DNA from: Pelagibacterales bacterium SAG-MED11
Lineage (GTDB): Bacteria > Pseudomonadota > Alphaproteobacteria > Pelagibacterales > Pelagibacteraceae
Length of the DNA stretch: 64,000 nt
Assembly: GCA_014654265.1 (NCBI GenBank)
Contig: JACWDI010000001.1
Coordinates: forward strand, 186,001 to 250,000
Reading direction: 5' to 3'
The notes under the pieces were generated by a model that was not told where the DNA came from, did no database searches, and saw nothing but the letters and a program-made list of their open reading frames with translations. Shown one piece after another: positions 36,185-46,557 of this stretch (position 1 is the stretch's first letter; each line of letters begins with the position of its first letter). Made by a program: the position numbers and the translations under genes.

Positions 36185-38606
36185 ATTATTAATTATTTTA
36201 GTTATCATTTTAAGTAATTTTCTTTTATATAATGCTTATTCTGATGATCAAATAAATTTTGATGTATCTCAAATAGAAGTTCTTGAGGAAGGTAATAAAA
36301 TTATTGGAAAAAAAAGAGGTAAAATAACAACAAATGATGGAGTTATAATAAATGCAGATGAATTTGAATATGATAAAATTAAAAATATCTTAAAAGCTAA
36401 TGGCAATATAACTGTCAATGATGAAGCTAATGATTATATCATTAATTCAGAAAATATTTTATATTCAATAGATCAAGAAAAAATTCAGATAAAAGGTAGA
36501 TCTAGTTCTTTAATATTTTCAAATTACAATTTTAAGTCTGAAGACCTAATTATTTTAAGAGATAAATCAATATTAGAGTCTAATAAACCAACTACAATTA
36601 TAGATAAAAAAAACCAAACACTTTATGAAATAGACAAATTTAGGTATTCTATAAAAGATGAAATTTTAAAAGGAAATAAAATATTTATAAATACTAAATT
36701 TAATCAACCTTTTAGTGATAAATATTTTTTTAAAAATGGAATTTTTAATTTAAAGGATCAAAGTTACATTGCTAAGGACATTGATATTAATTTAAAAAAA
36801 GATATTTTTGGTAATAAAAAAAATGATCCAAGATTTAAAGGTATTTCATCCTCAAGTAAAAATGGTGTAACAATAATTGAAAAAGGAATCTTCACTAGTT
36901 GTAAAAAAAATGATAAATGTCCACCCTGGTCAGTTCAAGCAAACAAAATTACATACGATAAAAATAAAAAACAAATTTTATACGATAATGCACTAATAAA
37001 AGTTTATGATATTCCTATAATATATTTTCCAAAATTTTTTCACCCTGGCCCTTCAGTTAAAAGACAATCGGGTCTTTTGACACCTCATATTAATAATTCA
37101 AACATTCTAGGTTCTTCATTGCAGCTTCCTTATTTTCATGTCCTGTCAGACAATAAGGATTTTACTTTTAAGCCTACATTTTTTGATAAAGATATTTTCA
37201 TGATGCAGAATGAATATAGACAACAAAATAAAAAATCCTTTTTTATCACTGATTTTAATATTACTGATGGGTATAAATCCAAAAGTGCTCAGAAAGAAAA
37301 TACTTTAATACATTTTTTTTCAAAATATGAATCTGACTTAAATTTTGAAAATTTCATAGAGAGTTCTTTAAACATTTCCTATCAAAAAGTAAATAATGAT
37401 ACCTATCTTAAAATTTTTGATACCAATATTGTAGATACTGAACTTAAACCAGAAAACTTTGATACCTTAACATCTGATTTAGAGTTAAATTTAGAACACG
37501 AAAAATTTAATCTCACATCGGGTTTTACTGCCTATGAGGATTTATCTAAACCAAATAGCGATCGTTATCAGTTCATATTACCTTATTATAATTTTTCAAA
37601 AAATTTCTTTGATAATAATAACTTTGGTTCTTTTGACTTTGTTTCCCTAGGAGATAATATTTTAAAAGACACTAATAGTTTAAGATCCAGAATGATTAAC
37701 AATCTTAATATACAAAGTTTTAATTTTATTTCAGATAAAGGATTTAAAAATAATTTGAATTACTATTTGAAGAATACAATTACTGCTGGAAAAAACAATG
37801 TAGAGTATGAATCAAGCCCTGAAGTTAAATTTTCAAATATAATTGAAATGCAATCAAGTTTTCCATTAATAAAAGTGAGTGAAAACTATTCAAACTATAT
37901 AAATCCAAAATTATCTTTAAGAATGAATCCTTCTAGTATGAAATTTTATGGAGATGAAAAAAGAAAAATTAATAATGATAATATTTTTAACATTAATAGA
38001 CTTGGTTTAATAGATACTCTTGAAACTGGTCAAAATCTTACTTTAGGAATTGATTATAAGAAAGAAAAATTAGATAATATTAATAAATTCTTTGAGGCAA
38101 AACTTGGAACTGTTTTGAGGAAAAAAGTAAATAAAGATATACCCACAAGTAGTACAATAAACAAGAAAAGGTCGAATTATTTTGGAAAAATAAAAAATAA
38201 CTTTAATGAAAATATACTTTTAGATTACGAATTTTCAGTTGATAATAATCTTAATCATGTCGAGTACAACTCTTTTGGAACAACTATTACAAAAAACAGA
38301 TTTGTTACGACTTTTGATTTCATTGAAGAAAATGGTGCAATTGGAAATAAAAATATTTTAGAGAATACCACATCTTTTAATTTTGATGATCAAAACTTTG
38401 TAACTTTTAGAACTAGAAAGAATAGAGAAATAGATCTAACTGAATACTATAACTTGATATATGAATATAAAAACGATTGTCTTGTTGCAGGATTAAAATA
38501 TAACAAAACTTATTATAGTGATAGAGATTTAGAACCTACAGAAGATTTTATGTTAAGTATAACACTAATACCGATGACAACTATAGAACAAAAAATTTCA
38601 GATTAA
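36174..38606 (+). CDS. lptD: LPS-assembly outer-membrane protein LptD
   Basis: 810 residues. Signal peptide (about 1-22), then an OstA/LptA-like beta-jellyroll (KKRGKITTNDGVIINADEFE), a loop with GIFTSCKKNDKCPPWSVQA carrying a conserved cysteine pair, and a large C-terminal beta-barrel beginning near FHPGPSVKRQSGLLTPHI. It inserts LPS in the outer leaflet. The presence of LptF, LptG and LptD implies that this cell makes some form of LPS. Confidence 0.92.
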   Translation: MLNKLLIILVIILSNFLLYNAYSDDQINFDVSQIEVLEEGNKIIGKKRGKITTNDGVIINADEFEYDKIKNILKANGNITVNDEANDYIINSENILYSIDQEKIQIKGRSSSLIFSNYNFKSEDLIILRDKSILESNKPTTIIDKKNQTLYEIDKFRYSIKDEILKGNKIFINTKFNQPFSDKYFFKNGIFNLKDQSYIAKDIDINLKKDIFGNKKNDPRFKGISSSSKNGVTIIEKGIFTSCKKNDKCPPWSVQANKITYDKNKKQILYDNALIKVYDIPIIYFPKFFHPGPSVKRQSGLLTPHINNSNILGSSLQLPYFHVLSDNKDFTFKPTFFDKDIFMMQNEYRQQNKKSFFITDFNITDGYKSKSAQKENTLIHFFSKYESDLNFENFIESSLNISYQKVNNDTYLKIFDTNIVDTELKPENFDTLTSDLELNLEHEKFNLTSGFTAYEDLSKPNSDRYQFILPYYNFSKNFFDNNNFGSFDFVSLGDNILKDTNSLRSRMINNLNIQSFNFISDKGFKNNLNYYLKNTITAGKNNVEYESSPEVKFSNIIEMQSSFPLIKVSENYSNYINPKLSLRMNPSSMKFYGDEKRKINNDNIFNINRLGLIDTLETGQNLTLGIDYKKEKLDNINKFFEAKLGTVLRKKVNKDIPTSSTINKKRSNYFGKIKNNFNENILLDYEFSVDNNLNHVEYNSFGTTITKNRFVTTFDFIEENGAIGNKNILENTTSFNFDDQNFVTFRTRKNREIDLTEYYNLIYEYKNDCLVAGLKYNKTYYSDRDLEPTEDFMLSITLIPMTTIEQKISD

Positions 38607-38610
38607 TTTT

Positions 38611-39552
38611 ATGAGTAGTAATATATTTTTAAAATATTCATTTATATCCCTCTTAATAATTCTTTTTAATTTATGTAAATTACAAGCCTTAGAGAATAAA
38701 ATTTTATTTAAAATAAATAATGAAATAATAACCACAGTAGATATTTACCATGAAGTTAAATTTTTAAAAATTTTTAACCCTCAAATTAATGATTTAAATA
38801 ATCAAGAACAATTAGTTGTCTCAAAAAACTCTATTATAAGAGACAAAGTCAAGAAAACCGAAATCCTTAATTTTGTAGAAGAAATTAAAGTAGAGGATAA
38901 ATATTTAATAGATTTACTTAAAAAAAAATATTCAGAAATAAATGTCGACACTATAAAAAATTTTGAGAATTATTTAGTAGAAAATGATTTAAATGTTAAT
39001 CTGATTAAAGAGAAATTTGCTATAGAATTAATTTGGCAAGATTTGGTATTTCGAAAATTTAGTTCTAAGATATCAATAGATAAAGAAAAAATTAGATCAG
39101 AAATTTTGAAAAAACCTAAAAAAAATTTAAGAGAACTATCAATTTCAGAGATTATTTTTAATGTTTCAAAAAAAACAGAATTTGAAAAAAAATATAGAAA
39201 AATTCTTGAGGATATTGAATTAACTGGTTTCAAAAATGCTGCATTAATTCACAGTATCTCAGACTCTGCCTCTCTTGGTGGATATATTGGATGGATTAAA
39301 GAAAATAATTTAAATGAAGATATAAGAAAGAAAACTTCAAATTTAAAAAAAGGAGAATTTTCTAAACCAATATTGACCTCATCAGGTTTTCTTATAATAA
39401 AAGTTGAAGATGAAAAGAAATATGAAATTGATTTAAATCTTGATAAAGAAATTAAAAATTTAATTGAATTTAAAACCAATGAACAACTAAATCAATTTTC
39501 TAGACTTTATTTTAACAAAGTTAAAAAAGATATAATATTTAATGAATTATAA
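38611..39552 (+). CDS. surA: SurA-like periplasmic chaperone/peptidyl-prolyl isomerase
   Basis: 313 residues. It has a signal peptide (about 1-27), an N-terminal SurA-type helical domain, and a single parvulin domain (ELSISEIIFNVSKK, SDSASLGGYIGWIKE, FSKPILTSSGFLIIKVEDE). E. coli SurA has two parvulin domains, so this is a compact form. It assists folding of outer-membrane proteins such as LptD, whose gene is just upstream. It overlaps pdxA by 11 bases. Confidence 0.87.
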   Translation: MSSNIFLKYSFISLLIILFNLCKLQALENKILFKINNEIITTVDIYHEVKFLKIFNPQINDLNNQEQLVVSKNSIIRDKVKKTEILNFVEEIKVEDKYLIDLLKKKYSEINVDTIKNFENYLVENDLNVNLIKEKFAIELIWQDLVFRKFSSKISIDKEKIRSEILKKPKKNLRELSISEIIFNVSKKTEFEKKYRKILEDIELTGFKNAALIHSISDSASLGGYIGWIKENNLNEDIRKKTSNLKKGEFSKPILTSSGFLIIKVEDEKKYEIDLNLDKEIKNLIEFKTNEQLNQFSRLYFNKVKKDIIFNEL

Positions 39553-40510
39553 ACCAATAATTATAGTAGCCGGTGAACCAAACAGTATTTTTTTTGAAAT
39601 ATTTTTTAAAGCTTTAAAGACTGAAAGATTCAAAAGTCCAATACTTTTAATTGCTTCAATAGATATTTTAAAACTTCAAATGAAGAAGTTAAGATTTAAA
39701 AAAGAGATTAAATTATTAACTTTACCTGAAATTCAAAAAACAAAATTAGATAATCGATCAATTAATTTAATAAGTATAAGATATAGCCAAAATAAACCTT
39801 TTGAAAAGTTATCATCAAAATCAAACGATTATATTAATTTATCTTTTGATTTAGCCTTGAAGATTATTAAAAAAAAAATTACTAATAAATTTATTAATGG
39901 ACCTGTTTCAAAAAAATTTTTTTTAAAAAATAAATTTTTAGGAATTACTGAATATTTAGCTCATAAAACTAAGACAAAAAAATATGCTATGTTAATTTAT
40001 AATAAAAATTTGTCAGTAAGTCCAATAACAACACACTTGCCATTAAAGCATGTATCAAAAAATATAAGCAAAAATTTAATTTTAGAAAAAGTAAAATTAA
40101 TCAATAGTTTTTTTAAGGAAAACCTGAAAAAAAAACCTAATATTGGTATTACAGGGCTTAATCCTCACTGTGAAAGTATTGATATGTTTAATGAAGATCA
40201 AAAAATTCTTAAACCTGTGATTAAATATTTATTGAAATTAAAGTACAAAGTATCAGGTCCATTTGCAGCAGATACTATATTTTTAAAAAAAAATAGAAAA
40301 AAATTTGATGTGATAATTGGTATGTATCACGATCAAGTGTTAACACCTTTAAAGACTTTATATGAATATGATGCTATTAATATAACCTTAGGACTTCCTT
40401 TCATTAGAGTTTCACCAGATCATGGCCCAAATGAAAGGATGCTAGGTAAAAACTTATCAAATCCATTAAGTCTTATTAGAGCAATAAAGTTTTTAGACTC
40501 TCAGAAGTGA
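39542..40510 (+). CDS. pdxA: 4-hydroxythreonine-4-phosphate dehydrogenase
   Basis: 322 residues. PdxA oxidises 4-phosphohydroxy-threonine in de novo pyridoxal phosphate synthesis. Family blocks are IIVAGEPNSIFFEIF at the start, FINGPVSKKFF, metal-binding His in TTHLPLKHV, LNPHCES, and GMYHDQVLTPLKTL. The last bases overlap the GTG start of rsmA (GTGA). Placement between surA and rsmA is the conserved proteobacterial order. Confidence 0.93.
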   Translation: MNYKPIIIVAGEPNSIFFEIFFKALKTERFKSPILLIASIDILKLQMKKLRFKKEIKLLTLPEIQKTKLDNRSINLISIRYSQNKPFEKLSSKSNDYINLSFDLALKIIKKKITNKFINGPVSKKFFLKNKFLGITEYLAHKTKTKKYAMLIYNKNLSVSPITTHLPLKHVSKNISKNLILEKVKLINSFFKENLKKKPNIGITGLNPHCESIDMFNEDQKILKPVIKYLLKLKYKVSGPFAADTIFLKKNRKKFDVIIGMYHDQVLTPLKTLYEYDAINITLGLPFIRVSPDHGPNERMLGKNLSNPLSLIRAIKFLDSQK

Positions 40511-41295
40511 TTAAAGCAAAAAAAAGTTTAGGTCAAAATTTTCTAATAGATCAAAATATAATTAACAAAATTTTACAGGTAACAAATATTGAGAATAAAT
40601 ATATACTAGAAGTTGGGCCAGGAACAGGAAATCTTACCTCACATATAATTAGACATAACCCAAAAAAAATTTTTGTTATAGAGAAAGATGAGAATTTAGC
40701 TCTAAAATTATCTAATAATTTTAAAAATGAAATTGAAGTTATTAATACTGATATCTTAATGATAAATGAAAAAAAAATTTGTAATGATGAGCTAATTGTA
40801 TTTGGAAATCTGCCTTATAATATTTCAACAGAAATATTGTGCAAATGGATATTAAACTTAGACAAAAGTAGTTTCTGGTTCAGCTACTTAGTTTTAATGT
40901 TTCAAAAAGAAGTTGCAGATAGAATTATCTCAAATTTTAATACTTCTAATTATGGAAGATTGTCTGTTTTATCAAATTGGAAACTAGATGTTAGAAAGAT
41001 TTGTGATGTCAAACCTAATAGTTTTTCACCTAGACCTAAAGTTGATAGTTCTTTGTTGTTTTTTAAACCAAAAAAAAATTTTTACGAAATTGAAAATCCC
41101 AAAAACTTAGAAAAAATAACAAGAATATTTTTTAGTCAGCGTAGAAAAATGTTAAAAAAACCATTTAATCAACTATTTAATGGAAATTTAAATATAATTA
41201 ATAAATTAAAAATTGATTTAAATTTAAGACCACAAAACCTTAATTTTGAGACTTATTATAAATTGACACAGGAATATGAAAACCTAGCCTGTTAA
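40507..41295 (+). CDS. rsmA: 16S rRNA (A1518/A1519) dimethyltransferase RsmA/KsgA
   Basis: 262 residues starting with GTG. It dimethylates two adenines near the 3' end of 16S rRNA during small-subunit maturation. It has [11 protein letters not shown], the SAM-binding [11 protein letters not shown], and the catalytic FGNLPYNIS motif, then [13 protein letters not shown]. Last gene of the lpt operon. The 3' end overlaps gmk on the other strand by 12 bases. Confidence 0.96.
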   Translation: MIKAKKSLGQNFLIDQNIINKILQVTNIENKYILEVGPGTGNLTSHIIRHNPKKIFVIEKDENLALKLSNNFKNEIEVINTDILMINEKKICNDELIVFGNLPYNISTEILCKWILNLDKSSFWFSYLVLMFQKEVADRIISNFNTSNYGRLSVLSNWKLDVRKICDVKPNSFSPRPKVDSSLLFFKPKKNFYEIENPKNLEKITRIFFSQRRKMLKKPFNQLFNGNLNIINKLKIDLNLRPQNLNFETYYKLTQEYENLAC

Positions 41296-41916
41296 TTTTT
41301 CAACATGCTCCCGAATAAATTCTTTATCATAGTCTTTTGATCCATTATTAATTTCTGCATCAATTAGACCTTTAATTTTTGAAAAGCAATTATCTAGATC
41401 ATCATTGATCACTACATAATCATAATTAATCCAATGCAATACATCTCTACCAAATTGTTTCATTCTTTCTTCTGCTATTAGTTTATCTTTCATATCTCTG
41501 CTAGATAACCTTTTAAATAGTACATCTTTGCTAGGTGGTAATATAAAAAATGTTATTAATTTGTAATCTAATTTTTTATTTTTAATTTGATCTGCGCCTT
41601 GCCAATCAATATCAAATAAAACATTTTTTCCTTTACTTAAATGATTGATTACAGGAGTCCTAGTTGTTCCATAAAAATTATCAAAAACTTTAGCATACTC
41701 CAAAAATTCTTGATTATTTATAAGTCTATTAAATTCAGTTTCTTCTACAAAGTAATAATCTTTATTTTGAACTTCTTTTGCTCTTGGTTTGCGGGTTGTG
41801 TGAGAAATAGAGATTTCAAAATTTTCTATGCCAGATAATAAACTTACTAGAGTGGTTTTTCCTGCTCCTGAGGGAGAGGACAAGATAATCATTATCCCGT
41901 CATTCTCTATCGGCAT
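41284..41916 (-). CDS. gmk: Guanylate kinase
   Basis: 210 residues from the ATG at 41916 (a TTG lies one codon upstream). It phosphorylates GMP to GDP. The P-loop is [15 protein letters not shown], followed by [20 protein letters not shown] and [14 protein letters not shown]. It is the last gene of the fabD-fabG-acpP-gmk unit, though it is unrelated to fatty-acid synthesis. Confidence 0.95.
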   Translation of the reverse strand: MPIENDGIMIILSSPSGAGKTTLVSLLSGIENFEISISHTTRKPRAKEVQNKDYYFVEETEFNRLINNQEFLEYAKVFDNFYGTTRTPVINHLSKGKNVLFDIDWQGADQIKNKKLDYKLITFFILPPSKDVLFKRLSSRDMKDKLIAEERMKQFGRDVLHWINYDYVVINDDLDNCFSKIKGLIDAEINNGSKDYDKEFIREHVEKLTG

Positions 41917-41925
41917 CAAAAAAAC

Positions 41926-42165
41926 TCAGTTTGCTTTACCTTCAATAAATTTGACAGCATCACCCACTGTTAAAATTTTCTCAGCTTCACTATCTGAAAT
42001 TTCTGAACCAAACTCTTCTTCGAAAGCCATTACTAATTCAACAGTATCTAAACTATCAGCTCCTAAATCATCTATAAAACTAGACTCTTCAGTTACTTTC
42101 GCTTCGTCGATACCTAAATGATCTGCTACTATTTTTTTTACTTTGCTTGAAACATCTTCTGACAT
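41926..42165 (-). CDS. acpP: Acyl carrier protein
   Basis: 79 residues, strongly acidic. The phosphopantetheine attachment site is Ser38 in [12 protein letters not shown]. It carries growing acyl chains for the fatty-acid enzymes encoded just upstream. It is separated from fabG by about 47 bases, the largest gap in the unit, so acpP may also have its own promoter for high expression. Confidence 0.97.
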   Translation of the reverse strand: MSEDVSSKVKKIVADHLGIDEAKVTEESSFIDDLGADSLDTVELVMAFEEEFGSEISDSEAEKILTVGDAVKFIEGKAN

Positions 42166-42212
42166 ATTGATCCTTTTGTTTTAAATTCTTAATAGTTTAA
42201 AAACTTATTTTG

Positions 42213-42950
42213 TCAAGCCATATACATGCCTCCATTAACATGTATTGTTTCTCCATTGATGTAATTTGATTGATCTGAGGCTAAAAAAAGAACTGCATTA
42301 GCAACATCTTCTGGTTCCCCTAACCGAGAAGAAGGTATTTTTGATATTATAGTTTCTTTAAATTTTTCTTCTATTTTATCTGTCATCTCTGTTTTTATAA
42401 AACCTGGTGAAATACAATTAATATTTATATTCTTTTTTGCATATTCTATCGCTAAACTTTTAGACATTGCAACAATGCCTGCTTTGGAAGCAGTATAATT
42501 TACTTGTCCCAAATTTCCTGTATGACCTACAACTGAAGCTATATTTATAATTTTTCCATATTTATTTTTAAGCATTTTTTTTACTGCAAATTTACTTAAC
42601 AAAAAAGTTGAAGTTAAATTAACATCTATTACTTTTTTCCATTCATCAATATTCATTCTAATAGCTAAATTATCTTGAGTTATGCCAGCATTGTTAATTA
42701 AACAATCTAATCCTCCACCAAGTTGTTTTGTTGCGTTTTCAATAAACTCTTCAATTTCCTCTCCTTTTGAAATATCAAATTTCAAGATATCAATATTATT
42801 AAATTTAGATTTTAGTTCTTCAAGTTTTTCAATTCTTGTTCCAGTGGCTAATATTTTGGCACCAGCATCACTTAATCTTTTTACAATGGAGTTACCAATT
42901 CCTCCTGTTGCACCAGTAATAATTATTTTTTTATTATCTAAGTTCATCAT
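42213..42950 (-). CDS. fabG: 3-oxoacyl-ACP reductase FabG
   Basis: 245 residues, a short-chain dehydrogenase. The NADPH loop is TGATGGIGNSIVKRL, NNAG is in LINNAGITQDN, and the catalytic Ser-Tyr-Lys set lies in NIASVVGHTG and VNYTASKAG. It reduces 3-oxoacyl-ACP in chain elongation. Its start overlaps the fabD stop by four bases (ATGA). Confidence 0.95.
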   Translation of the reverse strand: MMNLDNKKIIITGATGGIGNSIVKRLSDAGAKILATGTRIEKLEELKSKFNNIDILKFDISKGEEIEEFIENATKQLGGGLDCLINNAGITQDNLAIRMNIDEWKKVIDVNLTSTFLLSKFAVKKMLKNKYGKIINIASVVGHTGNLGQVNYTASKAGIVAMSKSLAIEYAKKNININCISPGFIKTEMTDKIEEKFKETIISKIPSSRLGEPEDVANAVLFLASDQSNYINGETIHVNGGMYMA

Positions 42951-43873
42951 ATCTTGAGCTCTTTTATATCACTCTCTTTATTTATTGTATTTATTTTTAC
43001 ATTCTTATCTATTCTTTTGACTAATCCTGAAAGCACTTTTCCAGGACCTATTTCAATAAACTGGTTAATACCTTTTTTAATCATATTTAAAACACTTTCT
43101 CTCCACCTAACCCTATTTTCAATTTGATCTATTAATAATCTTTTTAAATCGTCTTTACTATTTATTTCATTTGCTGTTACATTTGAGATTAATATATTTT
43201 TCGAATCTTGGAAATTGGTATTTTCAATTTCTTTTTTCATAACTTCTGTTGCTTTATTCATAAGATAACAATGAAAAGGAGCACTAACAGGTAATTTAAT
43301 ATTTTTAATATTCTTTGATTTAAGGATCTCACCCAATTTTAATAGTTCAGTATTTTTTCCACTTAAAACTATCTGCCCTTCTGAATTATCATTAGCAATT
43401 TGAACTATAAAATTATTTTTATTTTCTGTAATAATTTGCTCTAAAATTTCAATTGTAGAACCTAATACAGCTAACATTCCACCTTCTCCATTTGGAACTG
43501 CATTTTGCATAGCCTCTCCTCGTACTTTTAAAAGTTTAATAGTCTCAGAAAAATTTAAATAATTTGCAGCCGATAGGGCTGAATACTCTCCTAATGAATG
43601 ACCAGCAAAAAATTTTGCATCATTTAAATTAATATTAAACTCTTTTTTTACAACTTGAAATATAGAGTAACTTATTAAAAATATTGCTGGTTGAGTATTA
43701 ACTGTAAGATCAAGTTCTTCTTTAGGTCCATCCATAATTATTTTAGATAATGAAATACCCAAAGCATCATCTGCTTCTAAAAATAATTCTTTAACAATAT
43801 TATATTTATCAAAAAAATCTTTTCCCATGCCAATTACCTGAGATCCTTGTCCTGGAAAAATTACTGAAAACAT
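42947..43873 (-). CDS. fabD: Malonyl-CoA:ACP transacylase FabD
   Basis: 308 residues. It moves malonyl groups from CoA to ACP. Family motifs are IFPGQGSQVIGMG near the start, the nucleophile Ser in FAGHSLGEYSAL, and the catalytic His in LPVSAPFHCYLM. It is the first gene of the unit, divergent from rpsF across 87 bases. Confidence 0.96.
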   Translation of the reverse strand: MFSVIFPGQGSQVIGMGKDFFDKYNIVKELFLEADDALGISLSKIIMDGPKEELDLTVNTQPAIFLISYSIFQVVKKEFNINLNDAKFFAGHSLGEYSALSAANYLNFSETIKLLKVRGEAMQNAVPNGEGGMLAVLGSTIEILEQIITENKNNFIVQIANDNSEGQIVLSGKNTELLKLGEILKSKNIKNIKLPVSAPFHCYLMNKATEVMKKEIENTNFQDSKNILISNVTANEINSKDDLKRLLIDQIENRVRWRESVLNMIKKGINQFIEIGPGKVLSGLVKRIDKNVKINTINKESDIKELKI

Positions 43874-43901
43874 CTTAAAAAAAACCTGTTTTTTACTATT
43901 T

Positions 43902-43928
43902 TTGCTATTGTAATTAAAGATTTATAAT
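43902..43928 (+). promoter_or_regulatory. Probable rpsF operon promoter
   Basis: A perfect TATAAT (43923-43928) lies 32 bases before the rpsF ATG. The best -35 candidate is TTGCTA (43902-43907) with a short 15-base spacer. The position between the divergent fabD and rpsF genes fits a ribosomal-protein promoter. Confidence 0.5.
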
Positions 43929-43960
43929 AGTATATCCTCATTTTTTATTAAATAACTTAC

Positions 43961-44314
43961 ATGAATTTATACGAGCACACAATTATAGCAAGGCAAGACA
44001 CATCTCCTAGTGAGATTAAGCAATTAACTGAAAAATATTCTAAAATTGTAGAAAAAAATGATGGAGAAGTTGTCAAAACTGAAAACTGGGGTCTTATAAA
44101 TTTATCCTATCTAATCAAAAAGAATAAAAAAGGAAGTTATATTCATTTTAAAATAAAAGGTAATGGTGTGGTAATTAATGAATTAGAAAAAAATGAGTCT
44201 TTAGACAAAAAGCTTTTAAGATATTTAACTGTTAAAGTAAAAAAATTTGACTTAGAAACTAATTATTTTTCAAAAAAAGATGAAAGTGAAAAAAAAGAAA
44301 GTGTTAAAAATTAA
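43961..44314 (+). CDS. rpsF: 30S ribosomal protein S6
   Basis: 117 residues. The start [19 protein letters not shown] and [20 protein letters not shown] are typical of S6, which binds the central domain of 16S rRNA together with S18. It has a charged Glu/Lys tail. First gene of rpsF-rpsR-rplI, followed by rpsR after two bases. There is no clear Shine-Dalgarno sequence before the start. Confidence 0.95.
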   Translation: MNLYEHTIIARQDTSPSEIKQLTEKYSKIVEKNDGEVVKTENWGLINLSYLIKKNKKGSYIHFKIKGNGVVINELEKNESLDKKLLRYLTVKVKKFDLETNYFSKKDESEKKESVKN

Positions 44315-44316
44315 AA

Positions 44317-44589
44317 ATGCCAAAAAGACAAAGTGGAAATAAAAAAGGAAAACAAAGTAATTTTGCTAAACTAAGTATATTTCAACCAAACAAATATAAA
44401 TTTAAGAAAAATTGTCCTTTATCAATTAAAGGTGCGCCTAAAATTGATTATAAAAATATAAAACTATTAAAAAGATATGTTTCTGAAAATGGTAAAATTT
44501 TACCCTCAAGGGTTACAAATGTTAGTCAAAAAAAACAAAGGGAATTATCCTTGTCAATTAAAAGAGCTAGAAATTTAGCCTTATTATAA
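44317..44589 (+). CDS. rpsR: 30S ribosomal protein S18
   Basis: 90 residues. It has a basic N-terminus and the S18 core [20 protein letters not shown] followed by [21 protein letters not shown]. It partners S6 on the 30S platform. Tight spacing to both neighbours shows a single operon. Confidence 0.96.
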   Translation: MPKRQSGNKKGKQSNFAKLSIFQPNKYKFKKNCPLSIKGAPKIDYKNIKLLKRYVSENGKILPSRVTNVSQKKQRELSLSIKRARNLALL

Positions 44590-44590
44590 T

Positions 44591-45046
44591 ATGAAAGTTA
44601 TATTGCTTGAAAATCTAAAAAGAATTGGATCAATTGGTGAAATAATTGATGTGAAAAGAGGGTATGCAAGAAACTTTCTCATTGCAAATAAAAAAGCATT
44701 ATACGCTTCTAAAGAAAATGTTAATCAAGTTGAAAAAATTAAGACTCAACTTTCTAAGAAAGATAAAGAAAAAAAATTAGAGGCTAAAAAAATAGCTGAA
44801 AAAGTTAGCAATAAGGAATTTACAGTCAAAAAATTAAGTACAGAAAATAAGGAATTATATGGTTCAGTAAAACCAACTGAGATTTCGAAACTCATTAAAG
44901 AAAAAGAGCATTTAGATATAAAACCATCAATGATTCAGCCAGTAAAAGAAATTAAATCTTTAGGTAAATTTAAAGTGAAGATTTCTTTACACTCAGAAAT
45001 TGATGCAGAAATACTAATTGTAGTTGAGTCAGCAGAAACCATTTAA
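44591..45046 (+). CDS. rplI: 50S ribosomal protein L9
   Basis: 151 residues. The N-terminal rRNA-binding domain has VILLENLKRIGSIGEIIDVK and GYARNFLIANKKAL, followed by a long lysine-rich connecting helix and a C-terminal domain. It ends the ribosomal unit; dnaB follows after 71 bases, the usual alphaproteobacterial order. Confidence 0.96.
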   Translation: MKVILLENLKRIGSIGEIIDVKRGYARNFLIANKKALYASKENVNQVEKIKTQLSKKDKEKKLEAKKIAEKVSNKEFTVKKLSTENKELYGSVKPTEISKLIKEKEHLDIKPSMIQPVKEIKSLGKFKVKISLHSEIDAEILIVVESAETI

Positions 45047-45117
45047 TAATTATACAATCTTTTCCCCAATCAATTTTTTAAATTTATTTATTCTTTAAAT
45101 ATTATATTTATTGATTA

Positions 45118-46536
45118 ATGGAAAATAATCTATCAATTGTAAAAGATAAATTTAAAGAACTTCCAAATAATACTGAAGCTGAACAATCTGTAATTGGTTC
45201 AATACTAGTTACAAATGAAATTTTTGATGAGATAAATACTATTATTTCTAGCAATAATTTTTATGATCCAATGCATCAAAAAATTTTTGGTGCAATAGAA
45301 AACTTAATCTACAAAGGTATGTTAGCTAACCCGATTACTTTAAAAAATCATTTTGAAGATGAAAAAGATGAATTAAATGTTCCAGAATATTTAGTGAAAA
45401 TCACAAAATTTTCTACTTCAACTAGACAGGCTACTGAATACTCAAAAATAATTTATGATATGTTTGTTAGAAGAGAATTAATCAAAATTTCAGAACAAAC
45501 AATTGATACAGCTAAATTAAATGATTTAAATACCAATGGCCAAAATATTATAGAAAACTCTGAAAGATTATTATTTGATTTAGCAGAAAAAGGTTCTTTC
45601 AATTCTTCATTAATAAAATTTGATGAAGCTATGAGACAAACAATTGAAATGGCTTCTGCAGCATATAAAAATGAGGAAGGTATTGTTGGAGTTCCGACAG
45701 GACTGAGAGATTTAGATGATAGACTAGGTGGTCTTCATCAATCAGATTTAATTATTATTGCTGGAAGACCATCGATGGGTAAAACTGCTTTAGCAACAAA
45801 TATAGCATTTAATGCTGCACAAAAATTACAAGATAGTGGAAAGACATCTTCAATTGCTTTTTTTTCACTAGAAATGTCATCAGAACAATTATCAACTAGA
45901 ATATTAGCTGAACAATCAAGAATTAAATCCAATGATATAAGACGTGGAAGAATTTCAGATGAACAATTTGATAAGTTTATAGAAACTTCAAAAAATATTG
46001 CAGAACTACCTTTGTATATTGATGAAACTCCAGCAATGAACATTGCAGCCATGAGCAATAGAGCTAGAAGAATAAAAAGATTAAAAGGTCTTGATATGAT
46101 TGTAGTAGACTACATACAATTGATGAGAGGTTCGTTTAATAACAAAGATGGTAGAGTTCAAGAAATATCAGAAATAACACAGGGATTAAAAGCTATTGCT
46201 AAAGAATTATCAATACCAGTTGTTGCACTCTCACAATTATCAAGGGCTGTTGAACAAAGAGATGATAAGAAGCCTCAATTATCTGATTTAAGAGAGTCTG
46301 GTTCAATTGAACAGGATGCTGATGTTGTTATGTTTGTTTATAGAGAAGCTTATTATTTAGAGAGAAAAGAACCTAGGCCAGCAACTGTGGAACATGCTGA
46401 ATGGCAAGCAAAAATGAATGAAGTATCTAATTTAGCAGAAATTATAATTGGTAAACAAAGACATGGTCCTACTGGAAACGTAATGCTCGAGTTTGAGGCA
46501 ATGTTTACTAAATTTAAAGATACTCAAAATAGCTAA
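45118..46536 (+). CDS. dnaB: Replicative DNA helicase DnaB
   Basis: 472 residues. The N-terminal domain has PNNTEAEQSVIGSIL. The RecA-like motor has Walker A in IIAGRPSMGKTALATNIA, the Walker B-type DMIVVDYIQLM, and ALSQLSRAVEQRDDKKPQLS followed by LRESGSIEQDADVVM. No intein or insertion. It unwinds DNA at the replication fork as a hexamer. The MMPL-type permease gene follows after 21 bases. Confidence 0.97.
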   Translation: MENNLSIVKDKFKELPNNTEAEQSVIGSILVTNEIFDEINTIISSNNFYDPMHQKIFGAIENLIYKGMLANPITLKNHFEDEKDELNVPEYLVKITKFSTSTRQATEYSKIIYDMFVRRELIKISEQTIDTAKLNDLNTNGQNIIENSERLLFDLAEKGSFNSSLIKFDEAMRQTIEMASAAYKNEEGIVGVPTGLRDLDDRLGGLHQSDLIIIAGRPSMGKTALATNIAFNAAQKLQDSGKTSSIAFFSLEMSSEQLSTRILAEQSRIKSNDIRRGRISDEQFDKFIETSKNIAELPLYIDETPAMNIAAMSNRARRIKRLKGLDMIVVDYIQLMRGSFNNKDGRVQEISEITQGLKAIAKELSIPVVALSQLSRAVEQRDDKKPQLSDLRESGSIEQDADVVMFVYREAYYLERKEPRPATVEHAEWQAKMNEVSNLAEIIIGKQRHGPTGNVMLEFEAMFTKFKDTQNS

Positions 46537-46557
46537 ATTCCAATATAAAAGGGATAA